Shown: in pieces, positions 18,187 through 25,952 of the stretch
How positions within the stretch are numbered: position 1 is the stretch's first letter
Layout: the number at the start of each line of letters is the position of its first letter
Assembly (NCBI RefSeq): GCF_002860125.1
Contig: NZ_PGVA01000019.1
Span: 1-57,705, forward strand
Origin: Bacillus canaveralius
GTDB lineage: Bacteria; Bacillota; Bacilli; Bacillales; Cytobacillaceae
Length of the DNA stretch: 57,705 nucleotides
Direction: 5' to 3'
Notes under the pieces: generated by a model
The model's input: only the letters and a program-made list of their open reading frames with translations
What the model was told of the DNA's origin: nothing
Database searches by the model: none
Made by a program: the position numbers and the translations under genes

Positions 18187-20486
18187 ATGCTGTTTACATG
18201 CGGAAAGCCTGGAGAGATATAAGAAACAGCAGAGCCCGTATTTTCTTCATTATTATTTCTATATCAATCTGCTTAAGTACAGTAGCGACTCTCCTTAATA
18301 CGAAAGAGCTGTTCAGCAGGACAGTGGCCGATACAGACAGACAGCAGGATTCCGTCATATCTTTGTACACAAACGTATTTCAACAAGAACTTCCCGATTT
18401 AACAAAGATAGATGGAATTAACGATGCTGAAGCACGCTTTAAGTCAAGGGTCCGCCTTGAAATCAACGGATCTCTAAGGAATTTTGAGTTAATAGCTTTA
18501 CCAGGAAACAATCATACACCCGGGATTTTTTTAGAGAAAACGACGATGGACTTTTATGATCTAGAAAAAGGGGATATCGTTCCGGTCAAATTGCCGGAAA
18601 ACAAGGAAGCGAATCTGCCAGTGGCAGGAGAAATGACCGATTATACTTTTATTCCAACCAAGTTCAGCGGGTTTGGACGCGCTTTTTTATCCCCTGCGTC
18701 TCTGGAGACACTGGATTTGTCTTCTGACAAAAACGTCATTCAAATTACTGTTAAATCAGGGGATGATCAACAAAACGACTCAGCCATTATTGAAAATATT
18801 AAGAAACTATTAAACTCGCAAGGCATTACCGTATATCGCAGTGAATTTACGAAACAGTCATTACTGCTTAGAGAACAGATGACGGACACGGTATTCAGTC
18901 TGTTGATCATCCTCGGGGTACTGGCACTGATCTTGGGAATCATCCTAGTGGTTCACTTTTTCTATCGCCTGACAACGGAGAAGATCCATGACATGAGCAT
19001 TTTAAAGGTCCTGGGTGCAGAGAGAAAGCATTTGTGGAATGAATACATTGTTACCTTAGGATTTATGGGGTCAAGCATTTTTTTATTGACGATCCTATCC
19101 AGTGCTGGATTCTCCTATTATTTTTCGGAATATCTTATTAAATCCCTAAACATCGGAGAATTTGAATTTTATTATTCAACGGATATCCTGGTTCTTATCG
19201 TTGTTCTCGCGTTTTTAATTCCATTTGTATCCGCTTTTGTACCAATATACATCGTTCTTAGAATTCCAATTATCCAAGGATTACTATATGGCAGCAAAGA
19301 ATTTCGCAAAAAAGGGGGAAGAAAAGCTACGGGTTTTCGCTTCTTCTGTCTATCGGTACGGAACGCTGTCAGTAGAAAGGTTCAGCTTTTGACTAATATT
19401 CTGATCCTTGCTTTCGGAGGGGCTATTATCATCTCCTGCATGGCCCTGAATAATTCGATGGTAAGCACACTCAAAGAAATCCAGAGCTTTTGGCAGCATG
19501 ATTCGGAATGGAGTATAAGAACAAATTTAAGCAGCGAGCAGGTTACTGAGCTGGTCAATCAAACAGATGGAGTCCTTCAAGCTGAAAGTTGGACAGGCAG
19601 AAATTCAGAAGCAATTCTCCCTAATAAAACTACGGCAAGCAGCACTCTTTTGCTTGCGGTTCCAAGAGAGAGCAATATGCTAACCCCGGCAGTAACGAAA
19701 GGATTATGGCTAAGTAGCTTGCCCAAAAACCATATTGTTGTGAACAAGGACTTTCAAACAATGGCAGGAAACATTCAACCCGGTAGCCGGATTTCATTAA
19801 AGATAGGAAATCAAGTCAAAAATTGGACAGTTGGCGGTATCGTGCAGAGCCATTTAAATGGTCCTGCTATTTATATCGGCGCCGGCGATTATCATGATTG
19901 GATAAGTGAACAGCAGCCTAACAAGGTGATGGTAAAAATGAATTCCCATGGAAACTCCAAAACGATCAGCAATATTGAACAGCAGTTTAGTGATCATCAC
20001 ATTGCCATTGAATCGTTTGATACCGTTAATCACATGAACAAAAGACCACATGAGATTATTTCGCTTGTCGTCTATTCACTTTTATTTACGGGAATTCTTT
20101 TCACGGCGGTTGGAATAATGAATTTAATTACGGTTATGAGTGGAAATGTTCTTGAAAGAAAACAAGAGATCGGGATCATTCGTGCTATCGGGGGTTCCGA
20201 CTTGAAAATCTTCCAACTGTTTATAGGTGAAGGACTTTTCATTGCTATCATCTCCTGGTTCATTTCCGTTGCACTATCCTATCCGATCCAAAAAATCTTA
20301 AATAAAAGTATTGGAGAATCGCTGATTCATTCCCAGCTGCAATCGCAATTTTCGCCGTGGGGGGTTGGCTTATGGCTTGCACTCTCTTTATGTCTGGGTG
20401 TGATAGCCAGTGTCGTTCCAGCACAAAAAGCGGCACGACTGCCAGTCAAAGAACTTATTACCGAGAAACTTGGAGGGGGACAATGA
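18183..20486 (+). CDS. FtsX/MacB-type ABC permease
   Basis: This 767-aa membrane protein has an N-terminal helix (about 17-38), an extracytoplasmic domain (about 40-235), three helices (about 236-370), a second half with helix (about 400-425), another extracytoplasmic domain, and three C-terminal helices (about 630-755). This duplicated FtsX arrangement is typical of type VII ABC systems. EIGIIRAIGGSDLKIF is the conserved coupling motif. Gene overlaps of 4 bases on both sides link it to the ATPase and to a glycosyltransferase. The substrate is unknown; the glycosyltransferase partner suggests a glycolipid or modified envelope compound, which is inference. Confidence 0.9.
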   Translation: MNAVYMRKAWRDIRNSRARIFFIIISISICLSTVATLLNTKELFSRTVADTDRQQDSVISLYTNVFQQELPDLTKIDGINDAEARFKSRVRLEINGSLRNFELIALPGNNHTPGIFLEKTTMDFYDLEKGDIVPVKLPENKEANLPVAGEMTDYTFIPTKFSGFGRAFLSPASLETLDLSSDKNVIQITVKSGDDQQNDSAIIENIKKLLNSQGITVYRSEFTKQSLLLREQMTDTVFSLLIILGVLALILGIILVVHFFYRLTTEKIHDMSILKVLGAERKHLWNEYIVTLGFMGSSIFLLTILSSAGFSYYFSEYLIKSLNIGEFEFYYSTDILVLIVVLAFLIPFVSAFVPIYIVLRIPIIQGLLYGSKEFRKKGGRKATGFRFFCLSVRNAVSRKVQLLTNILILAFGGAIIISCMALNNSMVSTLKEIQSFWQHDSEWSIRTNLSSEQVTELVNQTDGVLQAESWTGRNSEAILPNKTTASSTLLLAVPRESNMLTPAVTKGLWLSSLPKNHIVVNKDFQTMAGNIQPGSRISLKIGNQVKNWTVGGIVQSHLNGPAIYIGAGDYHDWISEQQPNKVMVKMNSHGNSKTISNIEQQFSDHHIAIESFDTVNHMNKRPHEIISLVVYSLLFTGILFTAVGIMNLITVMSGNVLERKQEIGIIRAIGGSDLKIFQLFIGEGLFIAIISWFISVALSYPIQKILNKSIGESLIHSQLQSQFSPWGVGLWLALSLCLGVIASVVPAQKAARLPVKELITEKLGGGQ

Positions 20487-21640
20487 AAAAGATACTGTTT
20501 TTACCTCTATTTAAAATGGAATCTGGACATCATAAGGTTTCATCAGCACTGATCGATTCCTTTACGGAGGAATATCCGTCAATACAATGCAAAAAGGTCG
20601 ATCTTCTAAGTTTTATGAGCCCAGCGCTTGAAAAAGGAATTTCTCACCTCTATCTGAACTGGATTAAAAAAGCGCCTGCTTTTTACAGCAGATTTTACAA
20701 AGGCTTCTTTAGCCAAAATTCAAAACTTATTCAGAGAGTTTATGAATCGTTCTGTTTAGAAAAGATGGAGGAGCTTTTGTTGAGGGAAGAGCCGGATCTG
20801 ATTGTGTGCACGCACAGCTTTTCGTCCTTTCTAGTAGGCAAGCTCAAGAAATACGGAGTCATCTCAACACCTGTAATCAATATTTATACTGATTTTTTTA
20901 TAAATAGCTTGTGGGATTTAAATGAAACGGACTGGCACCTCGTCCCTTCACGCCATATAAAAACTAAATTTGAGGAATCGGGGATACCATCAGAAAAAAT
21001 TAAAATTACGGGAATCCTCGTCAATAACGAGATTAAATCGAGGAGTAAGAGAAAAGCATTTAATGAGCAGCTTTGTATTTTGATCGCTGGGGGAAATCTT
21101 GGGTTATTAAACATGTCAAAGTTTGACTCGTATTCTGCTGAGTACAGGGTTTTATGCGGAACAAACTTACCCCTTTATAGAAGCCTAAAAATGCAAAAAA
21201 ACCCTGACGTTACACCCTATTCTTACATTACAAACAGTGCAAAAATGAATGAATTATATGATTGGGCAGACGTGATCGTCACTAAGCCAGGCGGTGTAAC
21301 AATCAGCGAAGCGTTGCGAAAACGGCTTCCTATTTTTCTGCACAGTGTACTGCCCGGGCAGGAGGAAAAAAACGTCGAATATTTAAAAGCAAATGACCTG
21401 GTTTTTCTTTTTGATACTAATCTGCCAATGGAAGAGCAAATTTTTACCTTCCTGCAAAATCAGCCTGCCGTGTTTAAAAAACATAAAGCTACACAAGCGT
21501 ATTTAAGCGAGCTGGAATTAAGCACAACTGCTGAAGTTTGCCATTTTATCGAAAAAACGATCTTGAATGAAGACAAACCGGGACACATTACGTATATAGA
21601 TACCGTATTTTATCAGCTCTATGGTAATATTGAGAACTAA
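20483..21640 (+). CDS. MGDG synthase/UgtP-like glycosyltransferase
   Basis: This 385-aa GT-B enzyme has an N-terminal MGDG-synthase-type domain (PLFKMESGHHKVSSALIDSF near the start, which in the family binds the lipid acceptor). Its C-terminal donor-binding domain contains VIVTKPGGVTISEAL, close to the VTKPGGLT motif of UgtP. Such enzymes add sugar from a UDP-sugar to diacylglycerol. ATG 20483 overlaps the permease stop (ATGA) and follows GGAGGGGG. Coupling of a glycolipid-type transferase to an FtsX-type exporter is unusual. The donor might be the UDP-sugars made by the nearby capsule genes, but this is speculation. Confidence 0.87.
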   Translation: MKKILFLPLFKMESGHHKVSSALIDSFTEEYPSIQCKKVDLLSFMSPALEKGISHLYLNWIKKAPAFYSRFYKGFFSQNSKLIQRVYESFCLEKMEELLLREEPDLIVCTHSFSSFLVGKLKKYGVISTPVINIYTDFFINSLWDLNETDWHLVPSRHIKTKFEESGIPSEKIKITGILVNNEIKSRSKRKAFNEQLCILIAGGNLGLLNMSKFDSYSAEYRVLCGTNLPLYRSLKMQKNPDVTPYSYITNSAKMNELYDWADVIVTKPGGVTISEALRKRLPIFLHSVLPGQEEKNVEYLKANDLVFLFDTNLPMEEQIFTFLQNQPAVFKKHKATQAYLSELELSTTAEVCHFIEKTILNEDKPGHITYIDTVFYQLYGNIEN

Positions 21641-21741
21641 TTTTTAAAGATATGGAAGAATATAAAAACCGTTCCAATCCCAAACACGACAATGTAAAGC
21701 CATGAGTAAACAAATTGGACGATTGAAATGAAATTGTGCAT
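21637..21741 (-). CDS. Possible 34-aa single-helix membrane protein
   Basis: A short frame from ATG 21741 encodes 34 aa, almost entirely one hydrophobic helix (about residues 10-31) with a basic C-terminus. It overlaps the stop codon of the convergent glycosyltransferase. The ribosome site (GAGAG about 10 bases upstream) is weak and no family is recognised, so this is tentative. The rest of 21742-21979 shows no gene. Confidence 0.3.
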   Translation of the reverse strand: MHNFISIVQFVYSWLYIVVFGIGTVFIFFHIFKN

Positions 21742-21979
21742 GTATTATCAACTCTCTGTTGGATTTTATTTGCCTTGTAGATGTTAACTACTGAACCGAC
21801 GTCTTCTTTCTTTTATCGGTATGAAACCATCATAATTGTAATTGTTTTTTAGTTGGTCGTTACTTATACCCTAAATATTTTACATGTAACTGAAGATATG
21901 GCTTTGCGGCGAATTCGTTTTAATACTTTAACAAGAAACATTTATTTGAAATAATTTACGATTTATTAACACACAAGTC

Positions 21980-22050
21980 AATTTCACAATGTAACAAGCT
22001 AAACCGAAAAACGAATGAAGTTGTCTAGATATACAGGAGTATGCCGTAGG
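21980..22050 (+). repeat. Intergenic element, copy 3 (partial, inverted)
   Basis: About 70 bases match the core of the elements at 8401-8550 and 41151-41300 in the opposite orientation (AAACCGAAAAACGAATGAAG through ACAGGAGTATGCCGTAGG). The match stops after GTAGG, so the outer inverted part and the GAAT motif are missing. It probably is a truncated copy. Confidence 0.72.
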
Positions 22051-22051
22051 A

Positions 22052-22140
22052 AAAATTAGGTGAATGAGCTTGGGAAAAGTCCTTCATCCAGGCGATGAAG
22101 GACAAAATTAGGCAAGTGAGCTTGGGAGAAGTCCCTCATC
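22052..22140. repeat. Two tandem 37-base repeats with a terminator-like hairpin
   Basis: Units at 22052-22088 and 22104-22140 match at about 31 of 37 positions with a 52-base period (shared AATGAGCTTGGGAAAAGTCC-like core). The first unit ends inside a perfect 10-bp hairpin at 22079-22103 (GTCCTTCATC/GATGAAGGAC). On the minus strand this hairpin is followed by TTTT and may terminate the MprF-like gene. The repeats start one base after the partial intergenic element. Confidence 0.6.
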
Positions 22141-22193
22141 TCTTGGATTGCCGCCAATGTCGTATTCTTCGATCATATGAAGATTGCCATCCC

Positions 22194-23315
22194 TCACCCC
22201 GCCCTTCTGATTCTCCGTTTCAAATAAGTGACCGCAGCCTCTTTGATGTCAGCCTTGCGCTTGCGGTGAATCAACAGGGTAATCTGAACAAATATAATTG
22301 GCAGGGTATGTTTTTTATATACAAGATACCGTGATTCCCACAGCGGTTCGAATTTATTTTTATATTCATAGAGCCCTTTAAAATTGTACAAGTAATTGCC
22401 TCTTTTATAGATGAACTGTCCGATCAACTCGGCCAAGTTAAACCTCTCTGATTCTCCTAAATTGGCTAGTGGCGACATTCCCAGGCTGCACCACTCATAG
22501 CCCTGTTCCTTACACCAGTTAAATATTGATACAAACAGAAAATCCATCGTTCCGGACGGGCTGTCCTGCAAGTAGCGCATTAAATCGATCGTAATTGTCC
22601 GATTCTTCAGTTGCTGGTTACATGCAAGCGTCGCAAAAGCAATGATTTTGCCATCTGGACCCGCAACAATAGCCAGCGGAAAACGGGCAAGATAATTTTC
22701 GCAAAAAAAACCGACCGAAAACCCCTTTTCTTTCCGATTGCCGAGCCAGGAATCCGATACGGCTTTTAACTCATTTTTTAACAGTGCTGAATGCGGCGGA
22801 AATAAAACAGAAAAACGGTAACCGTTCCGTTCGAATTTATTGATCGGCGTTCGAAGCCGCGTTTTCTTTTTCCCGACCGTCGAAAACTCCGGTATGCGAA
22901 TTCTCGCTTCTTCGCCAACCTTAACCGAATGGTATCCCTTTTGTATATAATCATCTAAAAAACGTGGAGAAACATGATAAAAAACCGGCTCATTACCTGA
23001 CCGGTAACAAAATTGTTTAAATTCCTTTATTGCGTCTTTCATGAATGATTCTTTCCCAACCGGGTCCCCTAAAACGACGCAAGTTTTGCCTACCTTTTGA
23101 TAAGTAAGCAAAACTTGTTCATTTTTCGCCCAATAAAACAATTTGTCATTTAAAAAGCTTAAATGAGAGGTATGATTACCACCATATTTTTCTAGAAACG
23201 TCCAAATTTCATTCAAGTCCGTTTCATTTTGAACTGACCCGATAGCTCGATTCTCTTTAACGAAGAGATAGACAGTAATTAAAAATAATAATGACAAAGA
23301 GTAAACAAGGAGCAT
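22194..23315 (-). CDS. MprF-like DUF2156 catalytic-domain protein with one membrane anchor
   Basis: This 373-aa protein has one N-terminal membrane helix (about 1-20) and then the tandem GNAT-like DUF2156 domain seen at the C-terminus of MprF, the phosphatidylglycerol lysyl/alanyl transferase. VGEEARIRI, FATLACNQQL and the SPSGTMDFLFVSIFNWCKEQ region are in the expected order. Full MprF has about 14 helices forming a flippase; these are absent, so any aminoacyl-lipid made would need another flippase, or the enzyme acts on another acceptor. It follows cheY on the same strand by 38 bases and may be read with it. Confidence 0.8.
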   Translation of the reverse strand: MLLVYSLSLLFLITVYLFVKENRAIGSVQNETDLNEIWTFLEKYGGNHTSHLSFLNDKLFYWAKNEQVLLTYQKVGKTCVVLGDPVGKESFMKDAIKEFKQFCYRSGNEPVFYHVSPRFLDDYIQKGYHSVKVGEEARIRIPEFSTVGKKKTRLRTPINKFERNGYRFSVLFPPHSALLKNELKAVSDSWLGNRKEKGFSVGFFCENYLARFPLAIVAGPDGKIIAFATLACNQQLKNRTITIDLMRYLQDSPSGTMDFLFVSIFNWCKEQGYEWCSLGMSPLANLGESERFNLAELIGQFIYKRGNYLYNFKGLYEYKNKFEPLWESRYLVYKKHTLPIIFVQITLLIHRKRKADIKEAAVTYLKRRIRRAG

Positions 23316-23353
23316 ATGTCCCTCCGTAAAGCTAAATTTCCAAAGTCATTCTT

Positions 23354-23710
23354 TTACAATAATTTGCTTAATGCCTCTTCAATTCGTTCACTTGAAAAGG
23401 GCTTGACAATGAACTCTCTCGCACCTGCCTGAATGGCTTCGACCACCATATCCTGCTGCCCCATTGCCGAGCACATAATGATTTTGGCGTTAGGGTCGAT
23501 TTTTTTAATTTCTTTCACAGCATGAACGCCGTCCATTTCCGGCATTGTAATATCCATTGTCACGAGGTCCGGTTGAAGCTCTTTATATTTTTCAACGGCC
23601 ACCAGTCCGTTTTCAGCCTCACCAACAACTTCATGTCCTGCTTTAATAATCATATCTTTTAGTAACAATCTCATAAATGCTGCATCATCCGTTATTAAGA
23701 CTTTTGCCAT
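23354..23710 (-). CDS. cheY: CheY chemotaxis response regulator
   Basis: This 118-aa single receiver domain has the acidic pair Asp8/Asp9, phosphoacceptor Asp53 in VTMDITMPE, Ser81 and Lys103 in IVKPF. A stand-alone receiver of this size next to a CheX-type phosphatase is a chemotaxis output: CheY-P binds the flagellar switch. It lies 106 bases after cheX on the same strand. Its start follows an AAAGAGG site. Another cheY may exist in the main flagellar operon, so this could be a paralog. Confidence 0.92.
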   Translation of the reverse strand: MAKVLITDDAAFMRLLLKDMIIKAGHEVVGEAENGLVAVEKYKELQPDLVTMDITMPEMDGVHAVKEIKKIDPNAKIIMCSAMGQQDMVVEAIQAGAREFIVKPFSSERIEEALSKLL

Positions 23711-23816
23711 AAAAAAGTAAAAACCTCTTTCTATTATATATTATAGTTCTTTCATTTTCTGCATTTTGTGAAAAAATAAAAATCGTGTTATCGCGTTCAT
23801 TTCTTGGACAATCACA

Positions 23817-24269
23817 TCAATCGAGTAAAAAATAAATGATGAGATTCCCCTTTTCTTTAAAAGTAACAACAAACTGGATTCCCTTCTTGAAACCTGATAT
23901 TTTGGAATCCCCTTCCATGATCGTCGGAGATGTGATATCCAGTGAAATTCCCTGTTGAAATACGTTTGCGCATAACCCTCCTGAGATCATATTACCAAGT
24001 TCACCGGCAAAAGATTTCAACATCTCTCCCTCCATCGGCATCCCATACATGGCTTCTCCAAGTGAACCGAATAACTCCTGATCACCTTTATAAATAATCT
24101 TTCCTTTCAGATCACCTGTAAGTCCGATTAACACACCAAATTGAAGGTTTAGATAGTTTTCCAGACTTTGCGGGCTTCCTTTTTCATAGGGGACGGGAAC
24201 GACATGGTCTAATGACGAAAGCATACCATCCATAAGTATGGAAACCGGCTGGGATTGTGTAAGATTCAT
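23817..24269 (-). CDS. CheX/CheC-type CheY-P phosphatase
   Basis: This 150-aa protein of the CheC/CheX/FliY family hydrolyses phosphate from CheY-P. The catalytic Glu and Asn are in GELGNMISGG in one helix; CheX proteins have one such pair, as here. ATG 24269 is chosen since GGAGGAA lies 9 bases upstream; the frame extends to a TTG inside that ribosome site. It is followed by cheY, which fits a signal-quenching pair. Confidence 0.85.
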   Translation of the reverse strand: MNLTQSQPVSILMDGMLSSLDHVVPVPYEKGSPQSLENYLNLQFGVLIGLTGDLKGKIIYKGDQELFGSLGEAMYGMPMEGEMLKSFAGELGNMISGGLCANVFQQGISLDITSPTIMEGDSKISGFKKGIQFVVTFKEKGNLIIYFLLD

Positions 24270-24401
24270 TCTGTGTATTTCCTCCAATTAATAAATATTT
24301 GACGCTCATATAGAGCTATCGACAATACACTACCTCTAAATTAGGCACCCCCAATCCTTCATTCATCGGATTGGGGTCAACTATCTATTACTCTATCATA
24401 T

Positions 24402-24488
24402 TTAGTTCACTTTAAAACCGGATACCGACTGGTTCAGCTCCTCTGCCAGCTGGGCAAGAGATTGGGCAGCTACAGCTGTTTCCTCATG
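24402..24488 (-). pseudogene. C-terminal tail of a chemoreceptor (remnant)
   Basis: Reading minus-strand codons into the stop at 24402 gives HEETAVAAQSLAQLAEELNQ then SVSGFKVN, the standard last 25-30 residues of a methyl-accepting chemotaxis protein. Upstream the frame meets the terminator of the preceding gene and non-homologous sequence, so the receptor body is gone. A 9-bp hairpin at 24349-24376 just beyond the stop may be its old terminator. It lies between chemotaxis-related genes, so a receptor gene was probably deleted here. Confidence 0.75.
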
Positions 24489-24514
24489 AAAATAATAGAA
24501 AGAAAAATCCCCAT

Positions 24515-24540
24515 AAAAAAACGACCTCATTGCTGGTCGT
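24515..24540 (-). terminator. Terminator overlapping the end of the 125-aa gene
   Basis: A 6-bp stem (ACGACC/GGTCGT) with an 8-base loop overlaps the stop codon of the upstream gene and is followed on the minus strand by a run of T. Confidence 0.75.
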
Positions 24541-24904
24541 CTTTTGTTATAGCTCCTAGTCCCTCTAATAAAATTTTAGCATCAGAATTCAGGTAAAGAA
24601 TGACATCTTTGCGCAACAGCAATTGCGCTTTATCCTTTATACTAAGCTTCAGCCCTCTCACGTCAAATCTTGAGGCGTAAGCGTTTATTGAATTGATAGC
24701 CCCCAATTCCTGGCGTGTCAGTGGTTTATCTTCATTATCCAAACTATTAGTTAAGAATTCGAGTAATTCCCTGGCATTACTTTTCAGGAGATTTTTATTC
24801 TGATTAAGAATGGTTATGTTGGCTTCGATAAGCTTTCTTGTTGAAATAAGATCCAGATCCTCTACACTTTTATTTATTTTCAAAATTAACTCAGAAAGCT
24901 GCAT
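24527..24904 (-). CDS. Unrecognised helical protein in the riboswitch-led operon
   Basis: This 125-aa soluble protein is rich in Leu, Lys and Asn. It is predicted mostly helical, with a leading amphipathic helix (LSELILKINKSVEDLDLIS) and a conserved-looking centre (LTRQELGAINSINAYASRFD). I do not recognise the family. It is third in a minus-strand set behind the YvyF-like and DUF2187 genes under a cyclic di-GMP riboswitch, so a role in motility or the change to sessile life is plausible by context only. A terminator overlaps its stop codon. Confidence 0.7.
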   Translation of the reverse strand: MQLSELILKINKSVEDLDLISTRKLIEANITILNQNKNLLKSNARELLEFLTNSLDNEDKPLTRQELGAINSINAYASRFDVRGLKLSIKDKAQLLLRKDVILYLNSDAKILLEGLGAITKDDQQ

Positions 24905-24950
24905 GTTCTCTTCTCCTCTATTTCTTATTAACCTGGCTACTTTGGCTTGA

Positions 24951-25199
24951 CTATGCTTTCTTAATAATCATATAATTCCCATGTCCCACCACTGTATTTG
25001 GAGTCTCGTATCCAAAAATTCGGGCAGCTTCCCGTGAAATTTCAACCAGTACACTGTTTTCCCTGACAAGAAACACTTCGCCTTCACATGAAGTATCTTT
25101 TCGTTCAAAAAGAATCGTGTCGCCTTTCTTCGCTTTTCCCGATTTTATTCTTTCCACCACTAACTCTCTCCCTTTTTTATGTGTTAATGTTGCATTCAT
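24951..25199 (-). CDS. DUF2187/YkvS-like small protein
   Basis: This 82-aa beta-rich protein contains KKGDTILFERKD, NSVLVEI and a terminal VVGHGNYMII, the same order as YkvS/DUF2187 proteins of bacilli (which usually end near VNHKNYxI). No enzymatic residues are evident. It starts 4 bases after the stop of the YvyF-like gene, so it is cotranscribed under the cyclic di-GMP riboswitch. Function is unknown. Confidence 0.72.
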   Translation of the reverse strand: MNATLTHKKGRELVVERIKSGKAKKGDTILFERKDTSCEGEVFLVRENSVLVEISREAARIFGYETPNTVVGHGNYMIIKKA

Positions 25200-25203
25200 A
25201 AAT

Positions 25204-25422
25204 TCAAATCCGATTTTCTTTTTTCCAGCGTATAACGATATTTGAAGGGATATTTAAATCCTCTTGTATTTCCAGGATCGTTGCTTTTGGTTTACGTCTT
25301 AAATAATGTTTTACTTCGCGAAGTAATACGCTCTCCTGTTGGGCGCATTTAGCGCAAAGCTGTTCGGCTGTTCCGGAATGTACAAATATTTCATGACATT
25401 GAATACAATTAATTAACTCCAT
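25204..25422 (-). CDS. YvyF-like flagellar-operon zinc-ribbon protein
   Basis: This 72-aa protein has two N-terminal CxxC pairs (CIQC and CAKC) that could bind zinc and a C-terminal helix-turn-helix-like part (LEIQEDLNIPSNIVIRWKKE). The combination is that of the flagellar-operon protein YvyF, but shorter. It is the first gene after a cyclic di-GMP-I riboswitch and its terminator, hence its expression should depend on the second messenger. The YvyF relationship is by pattern memory and not certain. Confidence 0.7.
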   Translation of the reverse strand: MELINCIQCHEIFVHSGTAEQLCAKCAQQESVLLREVKHYLRRKPKATILEIQEDLNIPSNIVIRWKKENRI

Positions 25423-25521
25423 TTATCATCGCTTCCTCACCTATGATTCTTTAAGCTTTAAAACTAAGAAGTTACGTAAATTGAATAATTGTACCCGTAA
25501 ACCTCGCTTAAATTTTCATAC

Positions 25522-25549
25522 AAAAAAATCCACCGAAAAAGTTGGTGGA
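25522..25549 (-). terminator. Riboswitch expression-platform terminator
   Basis: The minus-strand transcript forms UCCACC/GGUGGA followed by seven U. It lies between the aptamer and the first gene. AACUUUUU in its loop region is complementary to AAAAAGUU directly 3' of the aptamer (25599-25606), giving a possible antiterminator. A second hairpin (TAAATGGT/ACCATTTA) lies at about 25560-25583. Confidence 0.8.
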
Positions 25550-25606
25550 CTTGTTGTATAAATGGTTTTCAAGCACCATTTACCGATGATTTTTCCCGAA
25601 CTTTTT

Positions 25607-25678
25607 GGCAACCCGACTATCCTAGTACGATGACCTTAGACTCGTGGCTTTGCGTCCTTGTCTTTCAACAAGTTTGCC
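25607..25678 (-). promoter_or_regulatory. Cyclic di-GMP-I (GEMM-I) riboswitch aptamer
   Basis: Read on the minus strand this 72-base stretch begins GGCAAAC, has a P2 helix CUUGUU/GACAAG capped by a GAAA tetraloop, then the conserved GGACGCAAAGCC. A P3 helix follows, carrying UAGGAUAG, and it closes with GGGUUGCC pairing to the start (P1). These are the hallmark elements of GEMM-I. A terminator follows and then the YvyF-like/DUF2187/125-aa gene set, so ligand binding should control read-through. Which direction the switch works is not decided by sequence alone. Confidence 0.9.
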
Positions 25679-25914
25679 GTTTTACATTTGATTAATATGA
25701 TAGTAAAACTTTAGAAGGGAAATTTCAACATTTTTCGCCATTTTATAACATAAATAGGTAAATATACTCATGCCTTAGGATTCATTTATATGATAATTAA
25801 ATTTCGCCGGAATATCCTTACAAAAATCAATCCGACCTTCTATTTTTTCGTTAATCCTGTTCGGGAATCAATTACTTCTACCAATTTCCCGACAGTCTGT
25901 CAATAAACAACTGT

Positions 25915-25937
25915 GTCAGTCCTTTTTTCGCACTGAC
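25915..25937 (-). terminator. Possible terminator of the TerC gene
   Basis: A 6-bp stem GTCAGT/ACTGAC lies 16 bases beyond the stop of the minus-strand TerC gene. The following T content is poor, so it is only a candidate. The 25679-25914 stretch contains no gene and includes the promoter region for the riboswitch transcript. Confidence 0.4.
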
Positions 25938-25952
25938 GCTATGTAAACATAT

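Noticed and set aside
22052-22140. CRISPR-like short repeats
   Set aside because: Only two imperfect units with a hairpin, no further units and no cas genes; a small tandem repeat and terminator explain it.
24300-24400. A second cyclic di-GMP riboswitch before cheX or after the receptor remnant
   Set aside because: A GACGC string and a hairpin are present, but the GGACGCAAAGCC core and GAAA tetraloop stem are missing.
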